Shown: positions 51,710-60,833 of the stretch, piece after piece | Layout of the letters: the number at the start of each line of letters is the position of its first letter | How positions within the stretch are numbered: position 1 is the stretch's first letter | Assembly (NCBI GenBank): GCA_902525735.1 | Contig: CABZIF010000004.1 | Span: 1-64,000 of the forward strand | DNA: 64,000 nt | Source of the DNA: an uncultured SAR86 cluster bacterium | Lineage (GTDB): Bacteria; Pseudomonadota; Gammaproteobacteria; Magnimaribacterales; AG-339-G14 | Direction: 5' to 3' | The notes under the pieces: generated by a model | The model's input: the letters and a program-made list of their open reading frames with translations, nothing else | What the model was told of the DNA's origin: nothing | The model's database searches: none | Program-made: the position numbers and the translations under genes

Positions 51710-52274
51710 TATCTTTGCCAAAGTAAATTTGATCATCGACAAAAAAAGTTGGTATGCCAAAAACTCCGCGCTCGACTGCCTGTTCGGTATTTGAAATAAG
51801 TTTTGCTTTCACTTCTGGATCTTGCATCTGATTCATCAATTTTTCTGAATCGAAGCCCGATTCATCAAATGCTGCCTTAATAACTTCAGGATCATCCATT
51901 TTTTTTGGTTCCTCCCACATGTGAATTAAAACTTTATCGATATAATCTTCTAAATAACCATCCATATCAGCCGCGACTGCTCCTCTTATAATTTGGAGAC
52001 TGATAACTGGAAAATGAGGATTCATTTTAAACAAGTTAAGGTCATGTCTTTGAACAAATCTTTCCATTTCGATTCCTTGGTATTCATTTTTATTCAAGAC
52101 ACCAAAAAATTGCTCCATAGGAGGCTTATTGTTTGTAGCTTTAAATATTCCTCCCAATAAGACTGGGATGTAATTCAACTCAACGTCATATTTTCCTTTA
52201 ATTTTTTGCATGACTTTATGACTTAAGTAAGCATTTGGGCTGGCAAAGTCGAAATAAAAATCTATTTTTTTCAT
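51675..52274 (-). CDS. HCCA isomerase / kappa-GST-like thioredoxin-fold protein
   Basis: A 199-residue protein of the DsbA-like 2-hydroxychromene-2-carboxylate isomerase group. The N-terminus IDFYFDFASPNAYLSH holds the serine that activates glutathione in place of the DsbA CxxC. The helical insert is followed by AVERGVFGIPTFFVDDQIYFGKD near 165-187, with the cis-proline of thioredoxin folds. The family acts in naphthalene or aromatic breakdown and in GSH-dependent steps, but the substrate here is not known. Its ATG overlaps the stop of the carboxylesterase by four bases. Confidence 0.85.
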   Translation of the reverse strand: MKKIDFYFDFASPNAYLSHKVMQKIKGKYDVELNYIPVLLGGIFKATNNKPPMEQFFGVLNKNEYQGIEMERFVQRHDLNLFKMNPHFPVISLQIIRGAVAADMDGYLEDYIDKVLIHMWEEPKKMDDPEVIKAAFDESGFDSEKLMNQMQDPEVKAKLISNTEQAVERGVFGIPTFFVDDQIYFGKDTIWMIEEILES

Positions 52275-54049
52275 AATTTCTTACACTCCTCTAGGGTAAA
52301 ATTTGATTTATTGCCTGATTCTTTCAAATTATTAATATATTCACATTTTATTTTAATATCTCCTATTCTATTATCTTCTGCTAGCCTTTGCAGTTCATCG
52401 CCAAAAAATAATTCAGAGTTCGACATGTAAATGCCTTTGTCGTTTGTAGAGTCCAATACAATAAATTTATCTTTGCCAGGACCATTTTGCCAGGGTTGCC
52501 ATTTTTCTAAATCTTTCTTTCTTCCAGAGCTAGGATTTCCCGAATATGCAAATTCTGCCCAATAAGACATCATTGAGTTTGATAACTCTCTTGCTGCTGG
52601 TCTGCTCTTGTCATTGATAATGAATCTCTCAAATCCAAAAAACTCTAAACTTCCTGATACAAATGGAATTTCAAATCCATGAGCCGCACCGAAAATTTTA
52701 GAAAAATCCATCCACAAATATGTTGGCTCTTCATCCCAATCAAATCTATATGCAAAAACATCAGGATTCCCTGATTTTGTTAATTTTCTTGCTGGTTGAT
52801 CAACGCCACTTATTTTCCAATTATTGGAGGCATATTCATTTTCTATTTCATATTTTTCTTTATCTTTAACAAATATGATGAAATTGGCAAAACTTGTGAC
52901 AAATTCTTCATCCAATGCAAAGAATAATTTCATTTCATCTCTGTTTGTTCCAAGCATGGTTGGAACTTTATTATATTGACCTCTTCGAAATTTCATACCT
53001 TCTTTTGGCAAAACATATCCATCAGCAATAATCCTAGGGACATTAAACATTCCAGCAACTATCTTTTCTTCGTAAGTATCGAAAATTTCTGAGGAGCTTA
53101 AGCTTTGTAAAAAGTTTTTTAAATTAGAGTTATTCATGGAGTCTTGTAAGATTTTTGCCTCATAAATGTCTTTGGCACCGTTATAGCCAATTAGAATATT
53201 GTTAACTATTTCTTTTGAACTAGTAGGCCAACCAGGATTTATTTCATCATCTACATAATTTGAGGCATCTTCTATTGAGGTTGTTCTAGTTGAGCCGCTT
53301 TGAGAAATTGCTCTATGAAAAAGACCGCTGGCAAGATTTGAAGAAATTAAAGAAAAAACATTATGCCCGCCAGCAGATTCTCCAAAAATTGTGACATTGT
53401 TAGGGTTTCCCCCAAATTCCTTTATATTTTTTTTGACCCACTTTAAAGCAAGTATTTGATCCAAAAGTCCATAGTTTCCAGATTTATCTTCTTCTGAATT
53501 GCTAGTTTCAATCAGGCTGGGGTGATAAAACCAACCAAATGGACCTAGTCGGTAATTTATAGTAATTACAATTACTTTTTGTTCAGATGCTAACCTACTG
53601 AAATCATAACCACTTCCTGCTCCAGTAGTATTTCCACCTCCGTGAATCCAAACCATAACAGGTAAATTTTCATTTCCTGACAAGTTTCTTGGAGAATGGA
53701 TATTCAGGTATAAACAATCTTCCGAACCAATATAATTTTCTTTCTCTTCGCTATAATCAACAAAACTCCTATTCTGAAAGCAAATATCTGAAAATGAAAT
53801 TGCCTTAATAATTTCTTCACTGTTTTCTATAGGTTGAGGAGCTCTCCATCGTAGTTCATTTATAGGTGGTTTTGCATATGGAATTCCGAACCAAGCTGTT
53901 GAATTATTTATATGTTTGAAACCAATTACTCGACCTGAACTAGTATTCTTTAAAGTAGTTAAATCCTCAACATAGGTAATCTTACCGTTATCTTCCGCAC
54001 AAGCAAAAAATAAAAAACATGAAGTAAAAACAATGATTTTTTTAAACAA
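52271..54049 (-). CDS. Exported type B carboxylesterase, probable lipoprotein
   Basis: A 592-residue secreted esterase. A signal segment (about residues 4-16) ends FFACAED; the cysteine could be lipidated, although the lipobox is not canonical. The catalytic serine lies in TIFGESAGGHNVF near 219, the acid in LGTNRDEMK near 364 and the histidine in GAAHGFEIPF near 456; the N-terminal WFGIPYAKPP and EDCLYLNIHSPR strands are family-typical. The start is TTG with a strong AGGGGG site 5 bases before it. It lies upstream of the HCCA-like gene with an ATGA overlap. Confidence 0.85.
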   Translation of the reverse strand: MFKKIIVFTSCFLFFACAEDNGKITYVEDLTTLKNTSSGRVIGFKHINNSTAWFGIPYAKPPINELRWRAPQPIENSEEIIKAISFSDICFQNRSFVDYSEEKENYIGSEDCLYLNIHSPRNLSGNENLPVMVWIHGGGNTTGAGSGYDFSRLASEQKVIVITINYRLGPFGWFYHPSLIETSNSEEDKSGNYGLLDQILALKWVKKNIKEFGGNPNNVTIFGESAGGHNVFSLISSNLASGLFHRAISQSGSTRTTSIEDASNYVDDEINPGWPTSSKEIVNNILIGYNGAKDIYEAKILQDSMNNSNLKNFLQSLSSSEIFDTYEEKIVAGMFNVPRIIADGYVLPKEGMKFRRGQYNKVPTMLGTNRDEMKLFFALDEEFVTSFANFIIFVKDKEKYEIENEYASNNWKISGVDQPARKLTKSGNPDVFAYRFDWDEEPTYLWMDFSKIFGAAHGFEIPFVSGSLEFFGFERFIINDKSRPAARELSNSMMSYWAEFAYSGNPSSGRKKDLEKWQPWQNGPGKDKFIVLDSTNDKGIYMSNSELFFGDELQRLAEDNRIGDIKIKCEYINNLKESGNKSNFTLEECKKL

Positions 54050-54131
54050 TTCTTCCCCCTAAAATATTCAGTCTACGAAAATAAACTGATAAAGTATTAT
54101 GCTAGAAATTTAAAAATAAATCGAAAAAATT

Positions 54132-55349
54132 ATGGAAATATCACCAATACCTACTCTTTCAAAAGATATTAACAAAATCAGAGAATTAACAGCTTCTATT
54201 GTTGCAAATCAAATAATCCCCAATGAATCAAAAATTTATAAAGGCGGTGATGATGCTAAAGCTTTGAGGGAAGAGATAAGATCAGAAGTTAAAAAGAAAC
54301 AATTATGGGCTCCGCATTTACCTAAAGAATATGGTGGTATGGGAATTGGCTTTATGGCACACGCTTACATGAACGAAATTTTAGCTTGGTCACCTCTTTC
54401 CAATAGATTATTTGGAGTCATAGCCCCAAATTCAGGAAATCAAAAAGTCCTTCTTAAATACGGATCAGATGAGCAAAAGAAAAAATGGTTAGAACCACTG
54501 ATAGCAGGAGAAATGGAATCGGCTTTTTCCATGACGGAACCAGAGAATGCGGGCTCTGATCCAAGATCTATTAAAACTACAGCTAAAAAAGAGGGAGACC
54601 AATGGGTTATCAATGGGCATAAGGTAATGACTTCGAATGGAATAAGAGCAGATTTTGCAATCGTTATGTGTCGAACAGAAGAAGAAGATGATTCTGGTGA
54701 AGTAAATTCAAGAATGACACAAATTATAGTTCCAACTGATACTCCTGGTTTTAATGTAATAAGATCAGTGCCTATATGGGGTCATACTGGTGGAGATCAT
54801 GTAGAGATAAAGTATGAAAATGTTAGGGTTCCCATAGAAAACCAGTTAGGTGCCAGAGGCTCAGGTCATGCTGCAGCTCAAGATAGACTCGGTGCGGGAA
54901 GAGTTTTTCATTGTATGAATAGCATTGGTCAAATGTGGAGAGCATTTGACTTAATGATGCAAAGAACAACTACCAGAAAAGTTCATGGCGGTTTACTCGA
55001 ATCAAAACAACTAATTCAAGGTTTTATTGCTGATTCATATATCGACATTCAAACAGCAAGATTGATGACTATTCATTGTGCTGAGGTGATGGATTCCGAA
55101 GGAGATCCAAGAGTAGATATATCTGCTATAAAAATTTATGTTCCAGCAGCTATGCACAGAGTTGTAGACAGAGCTATACAGGTATATGGTTGGAAAGGTG
55201 TGTCTGCTGATTTACCTTTGTTTGGAATGTATCAAGGAGCAAGAACTCTTAGGTTGGCTGATGGACCAGATGAAGTTCATAGAATACTTATTGCGAAACA
55301 AATTTTAAAAAAATATCGTGAAGGACTTTCCTGGGACTTTGGGATCTAG
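54132..55349 (+). CDS. Acyl-CoA dehydrogenase, ACAD10/11-like
   Basis: A 405-residue acyl-CoA dehydrogenase. It has FSMTEPENAGSDPRSI near 134 and VINGHKVMTSNG near 159, then DRLGAGRVFHCMNSIGQ near 251 and the C-terminal ARTLRLADGPDEVH near 378. In that last motif an aspartate stands where short- and medium-chain enzymes have the catalytic glutamate, which is usual for the ACAD10/ACAD11-like subgroup. These enzymes work on long or hydroxylated/branched acyl chains in some organisms. Its TAG stop shares the CTAG at 55346-55349 with the stop of the convergent thioesterase gene. Confidence 0.87.
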   Translation: MEISPIPTLSKDINKIRELTASIVANQIIPNESKIYKGGDDAKALREEIRSEVKKKQLWAPHLPKEYGGMGIGFMAHAYMNEILAWSPLSNRLFGVIAPNSGNQKVLLKYGSDEQKKKWLEPLIAGEMESAFSMTEPENAGSDPRSIKTTAKKEGDQWVINGHKVMTSNGIRADFAIVMCRTEEEDDSGEVNSRMTQIIVPTDTPGFNVIRSVPIWGHTGGDHVEIKYENVRVPIENQLGARGSGHAAAQDRLGAGRVFHCMNSIGQMWRAFDLMMQRTTTRKVHGGLLESKQLIQGFIADSYIDIQTARLMTIHCAEVMDSEGDPRVDISAIKIYVPAAMHRVVDRAIQVYGWKGVSADLPLFGMYQGARTLRLADGPDEVHRILIAKQILKKYREGLSWDFGI

Positions 55350-55795
55350 GCTTTAATTATTTTTGCGTCTTTTGCCATATTTTCAATCAAAAAGTCCTTT
55401 GGCTCTCCCAGTTTTATTAACTTAAGACTAGAAGATGCCTTAGCAATTATTTTCTCGTTTTGGTAAAGCTCCGCTGAAGAGAAACCAATAGAATTTCCTA
55501 ACTTAATAATTTTTGATTCGCAGAAAAGCTTTCCTGGGCTACCGGCGGATAAAAAGGATACATTTATATCAATCGACATTGGTGTGTAAATAAAATCTGT
55601 CAGCTCCATAACCAAAAATGCCATACAAGAATCCATCATTACGGCTGTATAACCCCCTTGGATAATGGTGCCATTTGTATGACATATATCTTCAGTGGCT
55701 TTAAAGGACATTTTTAAAGTTTCATTTTTATAATTAATTTCCAGAATTTTTGCTTTAAGCTGCTTCATATATTCTGGAGTGTGATCTTTTGGCAT
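55346..55795 (-). CDS. PaaI-family thioesterase (hotdog fold)
   Basis: A 149-residue hotdog thioesterase. The family pattern NGTIIQGGYTAVMMDSCMAFLV near 42-63 carries the usual G-G-x2-x-x-x-D segment, and the C-terminal GFSSAELYQNEKIIAKASSSLKLI strand pair fits PaaI. It would cleave acyl- or phenylacetyl-CoA-type thioesters. I place the start at ATG 55795, one base after the photolyase stop; the frame can also begin 21 bases upstream inside photolyase. The neighbouring acyl-CoA dehydrogenase suggests CoA-ester metabolism. Confidence 0.8.
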   Translation of the reverse strand: MPKDHTPEYMKQLKAKILEINYKNETLKMSFKATEDICHTNGTIIQGGYTAVMMDSCMAFLVMELTDFIYTPMSIDINVSFLSAGSPGKLFCESKIIKLGNSIGFSSAELYQNEKIIAKASSSLKLIKLGEPKDFLIENMAKDAKIIKA

Positions 55796-55796
55796 A

Positions 55797-57191
55797 TTAT
55801 ATTTTTGAAAAAACATCTATTGCCCTTTTTCTTGATGAAGAAAGGTCTGTTATTGGCATTGGATAATTTAGTTCTTTTCTTAATTCAATATCAGGATTAT
55901 GGATTTCCTTACTAGAAAGGCTCTCTAAATTAGGAAGATAGTATTTTAAAAATAATCCTTCTTTATCAAATTTTTCAGATTGGGTTATCGGATTAAAAAT
56001 TCTGAAATAAGGTGCTGCATCTACACCTGTTGAAGCACTCCATTGCCAACCTCCTACGTTCGAGGCATGGTCTCCATCAATCAAGTTTTGCATAAAAAAC
56101 TCTTCTCCCCTCTTCCAATCAATCAGTAAGTTTTTACTTAAAAACATTGCAACTATCATCCTCAGTCTATTATGCATCCAACCTGTGTTTAATAATTGTT
56201 TCATAGCAGCGTCAATTATTGGAAAACCTGTCTCTCCTTTTGTCCACGCTACAAAATCTTCTTCATCATCTCGCCATTTAACTTGGTCATACTTTTCATT
56301 AAAAGATTTTCTCATACTAACTCGTGGATAATGAAAAATTATATATTTATAGAACTCTCGCCAAATTATTTCGTTAAACCAAGAATATTCACCCGTGCCT
56401 GGTGAATCTTCTGAAATTTCTAATAATTTAGATACGCATTTCTTTGCGGAAATTATTCCTGAAGACAAATAAGCTGAAAGTTTACTTGTAGAATCTTGAG
56501 CAGGAAAATCTCTTGCGATTTTATAGTCAGAAATTTTATTTTCAAAAAAATTTTCCAAAATCTCTATTGCTGCTTTCTCACCAGGTTCGTAAAGCTTTAA
56601 TGCATTTTTTTCGAGCTCATCTTCAAGCTCAAAATTGGGTATTTCGTCGGAATCACCAATCTTAGTTTGTTGTTTTTCCGGCCTAGGAAAACATTGAAGA
56701 TACTCTTTATTGAGTTCTTCTCGGAAAGATCTTGAGTAAGGAGTAAAAACTTTAAAATAAGTTCCTGCACCTGTTACAATTTTTTTGGGATTAATTATTG
56801 AGGAATCAAATTCAATTAAATCAATTCTATTGTCTGCTAAAAGTTTTCTTAAATTTTCATCTCTTTGTTTTTCATTAAAACCATATTCAGTGTTAATAAA
56901 GACTTTAGAAGCATTTATCCTTAAAGCTTCCTTTAAAATCAATTCATTTTCATCGTCAAGCTTTGGTGAAAGAACTTTTAAATTAATATTTAGGTAGTCT
57001 AGTTCTTTTTTTATTATTTCTAAATTGTTTAATTGAAATTTTATTTTTAAAGGACTTTCGTAGTGAAGTTGCCATTTTTCTTTATTAAAAAGAAATAATG
57101 CTTCTAATCCATTTTTACCCAAAGAAGCATTGTAAAGAGCTGAGTTATCTTGGAGTCTTAAATCATTCGAAAAAATAAATAAATTTGCCAT
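55797..57191 (-). CDS. phrB: Deoxyribodipyrimidine photolyase
   Basis: Photolyase repairs UV cyclobutane dimers using light. The 464 residues show the antenna-binding N-terminal alpha/beta domain (FIFSNDLRLQDNSAL near 5), and the helical FAD domain with SKLSAYLSSGIIS near 234, WFNEIIWREFYKYI near 266, MHNRLRMIVAMFLSK near 345, and GWQWSASTGVDAAPYFRIFNP near 384. The asparagine and tryptophans of CPD photolyases appear kept, so I favour CPD repair over a cryptochrome. It is preceded by the hairpin region at 57247-57367. Confidence 0.92.
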   Translation of the reverse strand: MANLFIFSNDLRLQDNSALYNASLGKNGLEALFLFNKEKWQLHYESPLKIKFQLNNLEIIKKELDYLNINLKVLSPKLDDENELILKEALRINASKVFINTEYGFNEKQRDENLRKLLADNRIDLIEFDSSIINPKKIVTGAGTYFKVFTPYSRSFREELNKEYLQCFPRPEKQQTKIGDSDEIPNFELEDELEKNALKLYEPGEKAAIEILENFFENKISDYKIARDFPAQDSTSKLSAYLSSGIISAKKCVSKLLEISEDSPGTGEYSWFNEIIWREFYKYIIFHYPRVSMRKSFNEKYDQVKWRDDEEDFVAWTKGETGFPIIDAAMKQLLNTGWMHNRLRMIVAMFLSKNLLIDWKRGEEFFMQNLIDGDHASNVGGWQWSASTGVDAAPYFRIFNPITQSEKFDKEGLFLKYYLPNLESLSSKEIHNPDIELRKELNYPMPITDLSSSRKRAIDVFSKI

Positions 57192-57246
57192 GGAATGTAC
57201 TTTAATGAAAATTTAATAAAATAGTAATTACATATCTATAAAAAAT

Positions 57247-57279
57247 AAACGGGTTGCAACTTCTTGTTACAACCCGTTT
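57247..57279 (-). terminator. Strong hairpin, probable rho-independent terminator of the minus-strand run above it
   Basis: AAACGGGTTG at 57247-57256 pairs perfectly with CAACCCGTTT at 57270-57279, and after one mismatch three more inner pairs form around a TTCTT loop. On the minus strand the stem is followed by TTTATTTTTTA, a good U-tract, so it would end transcripts coming from the reductase gene at 57393-58568. On the plus strand the U-tract is weak. It is among the most GC-rich intergenic structures in the window. Confidence 0.7.
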
Positions 57280-57280
57280 C

Positions 57281-57367
57281 TATTCGAGTTGGAGAGATTT
57301 TTCTGGGGAGAAAGAATACTCGAATAAATACATTTTATATACCCGAAAGTGTAAATGGGGTTATAAA
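57281..57367. ncRNA. Two further inverted repeats beside the terminator; possible structured 3' UTR or small RNA
   Basis: TATTCGAGT at 57281-57289 is the exact reverse complement of ACTCGAATA at 57318-57326, with a 28-base loop that includes GGAGAGA and GGGGAGA stretches. A third imperfect stem pairs TTTATATACCC (57334-57344) with GGGGTTATAAA (57357-57367). With the terminator hairpin these fill most of the 201-base gap between the photolyase and the reductase gene. No open frame in the gap is convincing. A transcribed RNA on the minus strand is inference. Confidence 0.3.
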
Positions 57368-57392
57368 TATGGTTATTTTAGTTATAAAAGAA

Positions 57393-58568
57393 TTAGTGGA
57401 CTTTAAAGTCGATATCAGCTTCTTTTAATCTGTTTATCAATTCTTCCCCTAATCCGGCTGCAGAGGTTAAAACTCCTCCATAATCATCACCGCCTGGAAG
57501 ATTGACAGACCTCGCAAGTGTCAAAGCGGATTCACAAACTAGTTTTGAAGTTGATTTATATCCTGGATCTCCTGAACCATAAATAGAACAAATCTTTTTC
57601 TCTCCATCTTCAGCTTCTGCAATAAAAGTAGATCTAAACCATCCATTGTTTTGAACATCTTCACTAGGACCCTCTCCTGGTTTTGGTAAGAATCTTCTCA
57701 CTATGCCTTTTAATGGCGATGCAATAATTAAGAACCCTAAAACCAAACCATAAGACGCACGCCTTGCTAATTTTTTAGTCTTGTGAAGTCCATATTCGCC
57801 AAATGTAAAATTACTTCCGTAGCTTTTTTGATTTTGTTCCATTAAAGCTGCTGATCTTCTTACTACTCTAGTATTTGCTGCTGCCATAACAAACATTCCA
57901 GACCAAGCATCGAGTTCTTCAATTTTTTCAATTTTCATTTCATCTTTTGAATTATTTCTTTGCTCTTCTGTAACAGAATTTTCTGGATTAAGTAGAAAAG
58001 GATCACGCATTTCCTTGCTCAATTTACCCATCGTAAATCCAGTTTCAATAGTTCCTCCAGAAGCCCCGCCTTGCATTTCTTGATATAAATTAATTCTCTT
58101 TACCGGTTTTTTGAATTGAGAAACAGTATATAAAGCTCCAATATCTGATGGAATAGAGTCATACCCGCAAGATGGAACAATTCTCACTCCTTTCAAACTC
58201 GCATTATCATGATGTTTATCTATCAATGTCCTTACCCAATGATTTTCTCCAGTAATGTCTGTGTAATGCGTTCCCTGTTCAACGCAGGCTTGGACTAGTA
58301 AATCACTGTACCTAGCAAAAGGACCCGCTGTAGACAAAACTACCTTAGTTTGTCCTGCCAGAATTCTTAAAGCTTCCAAGTTATCGCCATCAGCTACTAA
58401 AATATCTGTTTTTAAAGCAAACTTTTCTTTAATTTCTTCCAATTTATCTTTATTTCTCCCCGCAATAGCCCAATTTAAGTCAGGGTAATTTTCTTTAAAA
58501 TATTTGGCGCATAGTTGCCCTGTAAACCCAGTGCCGCCGTAGAGGATTATTTCGTATTTTTTGTCCAT
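57393..58568 (-). CDS. Saccharopine-dehydrogenase-like / trans-acting enoyl reductase family protein
   Basis: A 391-residue NAD(P)-binding protein with LYGGTGFTGQLCAKYF near 9, AIAGRNKDKLEE near 34, VVLSTAGPFARYSDLLVQACVEQGTHYTDITGE near 76-108, and IVPSCGYDSIPSDIGA near 129. This is the saccharopine dehydrogenase-like fold shared with mycobacterial trans-acting enoyl reductases; real lysine-pathway saccharopine dehydrogenase is not implied. A hydrophobic segment (GLVLGFLIIASPLKGIV near 271) may touch the membrane. Substrate unknown. It lies 27 bases after the carboxyltransferase gene. Confidence 0.75.
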   Translation of the reverse strand: MDKKYEIILYGGTGFTGQLCAKYFKENYPDLNWAIAGRNKDKLEEIKEKFALKTDILVADGDNLEALRILAGQTKVVLSTAGPFARYSDLLVQACVEQGTHYTDITGENHWVRTLIDKHHDNASLKGVRIVPSCGYDSIPSDIGALYTVSQFKKPVKRINLYQEMQGGASGGTIETGFTMGKLSKEMRDPFLLNPENSVTEEQRNNSKDEMKIEKIEELDAWSGMFVMAAANTRVVRRSAALMEQNQKSYGSNFTFGEYGLHKTKKLARRASYGLVLGFLIIASPLKGIVRRFLPKPGEGPSEDVQNNGWFRSTFIAEAEDGEKKICSIYGSGDPGYKSTSKLVCESALTLARSVNLPGGDDYGGVLTSAAGLGEELINRLKEADIDFKVH

Positions 58569-58595
58569 AATAAGATTATAAATTAATAAAAATTT

Positions 58596-59951
58596 TTAGT
58601 AATTATTTTTAAAAAAGTCTGTAGAGCTATAAGGAAACAAAGCAAAACTCAAAACATTTTCATCAACCAGAGATGCATCTTTTAGTGAATTTTTTGAACA
58701 GAAATTACTTAAATCTTTCTTGAGCTGATCAAAGTCATCTACCAAATCATCAGCTGGTCTAGTTTCAATTGGTTCCATTTCTAACTTAGCCTTTTCTTTT
58801 AAACCATCTTCTACTTGTCCAAAAATTTTTCCATAATATCCTGAAATAAGTTTTGTTAACTCAATAGATAATTTTTTATATCTTTCCCCGTCAATAATAT
58901 TTGTTAAAGCTTGTGCTCCTATAATTTGTGAAACGGGCGTGACAAGAGGAAGATAACCTAAATCTTTTCTAACTCTTGGAATTTCCTGAATTACTGCTTC
59001 TAACTTATCTTCTAGATTCATTTGTTTAAGTTGACTTTCTAAATTGGATAACATGCCTCCCGGCACTTGCCTCACTAACATTTGAACGTCTACTCCTTTT
59101 AAACTTCCTTCAAATTTTGAATATTTATTTCTAATTTTTTTAAAATACTGACTAATTTCATCTAATTTTAATAGGTCAAAATTTAAAGAGAAATCTGTAT
59201 CTTGAAGCATAGAAACTACAGTTTCAGTAGAAGAGTGACCGTAGGTCATGCTCATAGATGAGATTGAAGTATCTATGTTATCAATGCCTGCTTCAATTGC
59301 CTTAAGATTTGTAGCTGTAGACATTCCAGTTGTTGCATGAGTTTGCATATGAATTGGAATGGATAATTCTTCTTTTAATTTTGATATAAGTCGATAAGCA
59401 ACATTAGGTTTTAAAATACCGGCCATGTCTTTTATTGCGATTGAGTCTATTCCAATATCCTCCATACTTTTCGCTAAATCAATCCAATATTGAATATTAT
59501 GTATTGGACTAGTCGTGTAAGCCATTGCCGCTTGAGCATGTTTATTGTTTTCTTTTACTTGCTCTAAAGAAAATTTAATATTTTCGATATCATTTAATGC
59601 ATCAAAGATTCTAAAAACATCTATCCCGTTTTCAGCTGATTTATTTATGAATTTAGAAACAATTTGATCGCTAAAATGTTTATAACCAACCAAATTTTGT
59701 CCTCTCAAAAGCATTTGTTGAGGAGTCTTTGGCATCGCTTTTTTCAATTCTTTTAATCTCTCCCAGGGATCCTCATTTAGATGTCTCAAACAAACATCAA
59801 ATGTTGCTCCGCCCCATGATTCAATCGACCAATATCCTATTTCATCCAATTTTCTCGCTGCCGGAAGAAGATCTTCTAAACTAATTCTCGTTGCTAATAA
59901 AGACTGATTTCCATCTCTTAAAACAACCTCAGTTATTCCTACATTGCTCAT
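58596..59951 (-). CDS. Carboxyltransferase (OadA/PycB/transcarboxylase 5S type) lacking a biotin domain
   Basis: A 451-residue carboxyltransferase barrel. It has ITEVVLRDGNQSL at 6-18 (metal and substrate site), the RGQNLVGYKHF segment, FRIFDALNDI near 112, IKDMAGILKP near 172 with the lysine that becomes carbamylated in this family, and MQTHATTGMSTAT near 200 with metal-binding histidine. OadA and PycB normally carry a C-terminal biotinyl domain with MKM; here the protein ends without one, as in the separate 5S subunit of methylmalonyl-CoA transcarboxylase. It follows sucD by 3 bases. A biotin carrier would need to be encoded elsewhere. Confidence 0.8.
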   Translation of the reverse strand: MSNVGITEVVLRDGNQSLLATRISLEDLLPAARKLDEIGYWSIESWGGATFDVCLRHLNEDPWERLKELKKAMPKTPQQMLLRGQNLVGYKHFSDQIVSKFINKSAENGIDVFRIFDALNDIENIKFSLEQVKENNKHAQAAMAYTTSPIHNIQYWIDLAKSMEDIGIDSIAIKDMAGILKPNVAYRLISKLKEELSIPIHMQTHATTGMSTATNLKAIEAGIDNIDTSISSMSMTYGHSSTETVVSMLQDTDFSLNFDLLKLDEISQYFKKIRNKYSKFEGSLKGVDVQMLVRQVPGGMLSNLESQLKQMNLEDKLEAVIQEIPRVRKDLGYLPLVTPVSQIIGAQALTNIIDGERYKKLSIELTKLISGYYGKIFGQVEDGLKEKAKLEMEPIETRPADDLVDDFDQLKKDLSNFCSKNSLKDASLVDENVLSFALFPYSSTDFFKNNY

Positions 59952-59954
59952 TGT

Positions 59955-60833
59955 TTATTTTTTAAAATTTAACAAGTCAGAGATTGTTTTCCCTATCAGA
60001 GCTGGACTTTTTACAGTGAAAACCCCAGCATTTTCCAAAGCTAAAAATTTTTCATTAGCCGTACCCTTGCCACCTGAAATAATAGCTCCAGCATGCCCCA
60101 TTCTTTTTCCAGCTGGTGCACTCACTCCAGCAATATATGCAACAACAGGTTTAGAAATATCTGATTTTATAAATTCTGCAGCTTCTTCTTCTGCAGTTCC
60201 GCCTATTTCTCCAACCATTACGATTCCTTCTGTCTGATCATCCAACTCAAATAATTTCAATATATCGATAAAGCTTGAACCTGGTATCGGATCTCCGCCG
60301 ATGCCTACACAACTACTCTGGCCAAGACCAATTTGAGAAGTTTGATCAACCGCTTCATAAGTTAAAGTTCCAGATCTCGAGACAATACCGACCTTACCTT
60401 TTTTATGAATATCAGCTGGCATTATTCCTAATTTACAAACTCCGGGAGTAATTAAGCCAGGACAATTTGGTCCAATAATCATAGAGCCAAGCTCATCAGC
60501 TTTAATTTTTAAAATAAGCATATCTAAAGTAGGAATTCCTTCTGTAATAACTATAATTAGTTTAATTCCTGCATCTAAAGCCTCATTAATTGAATCCTTA
60601 CAAAATTTAGCTGGTACAAAAATTATTGACGTATTGGCTTTTGTTTTTTCAACTGCACTTTTTACGTCGCCAAAAACTGGTCTGTCTAAATGTCTTTCTC
60701 CTGCTTTTCCTGGAGTAACGCCCCCTACTAAGTTTGTACCGTACTCAATGGCTTGTTTGCAATGTAACGTAGCCTGAGAACCAGTAAAACCCTGACAAAT
60801 AGCAATAGTATCGTTTCCTATTAAAATACTCAT
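59955..60833 (-). CDS. sucD: Succinyl-CoA synthetase alpha subunit
   Basis: SucD carries the phosphorylated histidine and the CoA site of succinyl-CoA synthetase. The 292 residues show [20 protein letters not shown] near 13, [14 protein letters not shown] near 72, [12 protein letters not shown] near 117, [11 protein letters not shown] near 150 and [17 protein letters not shown] near 243, which holds the active histidine. Its ATG overlaps the sucC stop by four bases. Confidence 0.96.
   Translation of the reverse strand: MSILIGNDTIAICQGFTGSQATLHCKQAIEYGTNLVGGVTPGKAGERHLDRPVFGDVKSAVEKTKANTSIIFVPAKFCKDSINEALDAGIKLIIVITEGIPTLDMLILKIKADELGSMIIGPNCPGLITPGVCKLGIMPADIHKKGKVGIVSRSGTLTYEAVDQTSQIGLGQSSCVGIGGDPIPGSSFIDILKLFELDDQTEGIVMVGEIGGTAEEEAAEFIKSDISKPVVAYIAGVSAPAGKRMGHAGAIISGGKGTANEKFLALENAGVFTVKSPALIGKTISDLLNFKK

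Noticed and set aside
57370-57430. Short ATG frame of about 19 codons on the plus strand
   Set aside because: It runs antisense into the conserved end of the reductase gene and has no features of its own.
57393-58568. Lysine-pathway saccharopine dehydrogenase
   Set aside because: Only the shared Rossmann-type fold is supported; bacteria of this kind make lysine by the diaminopimelate route, and the sequence looks more like trans-acting enoyl reductases.
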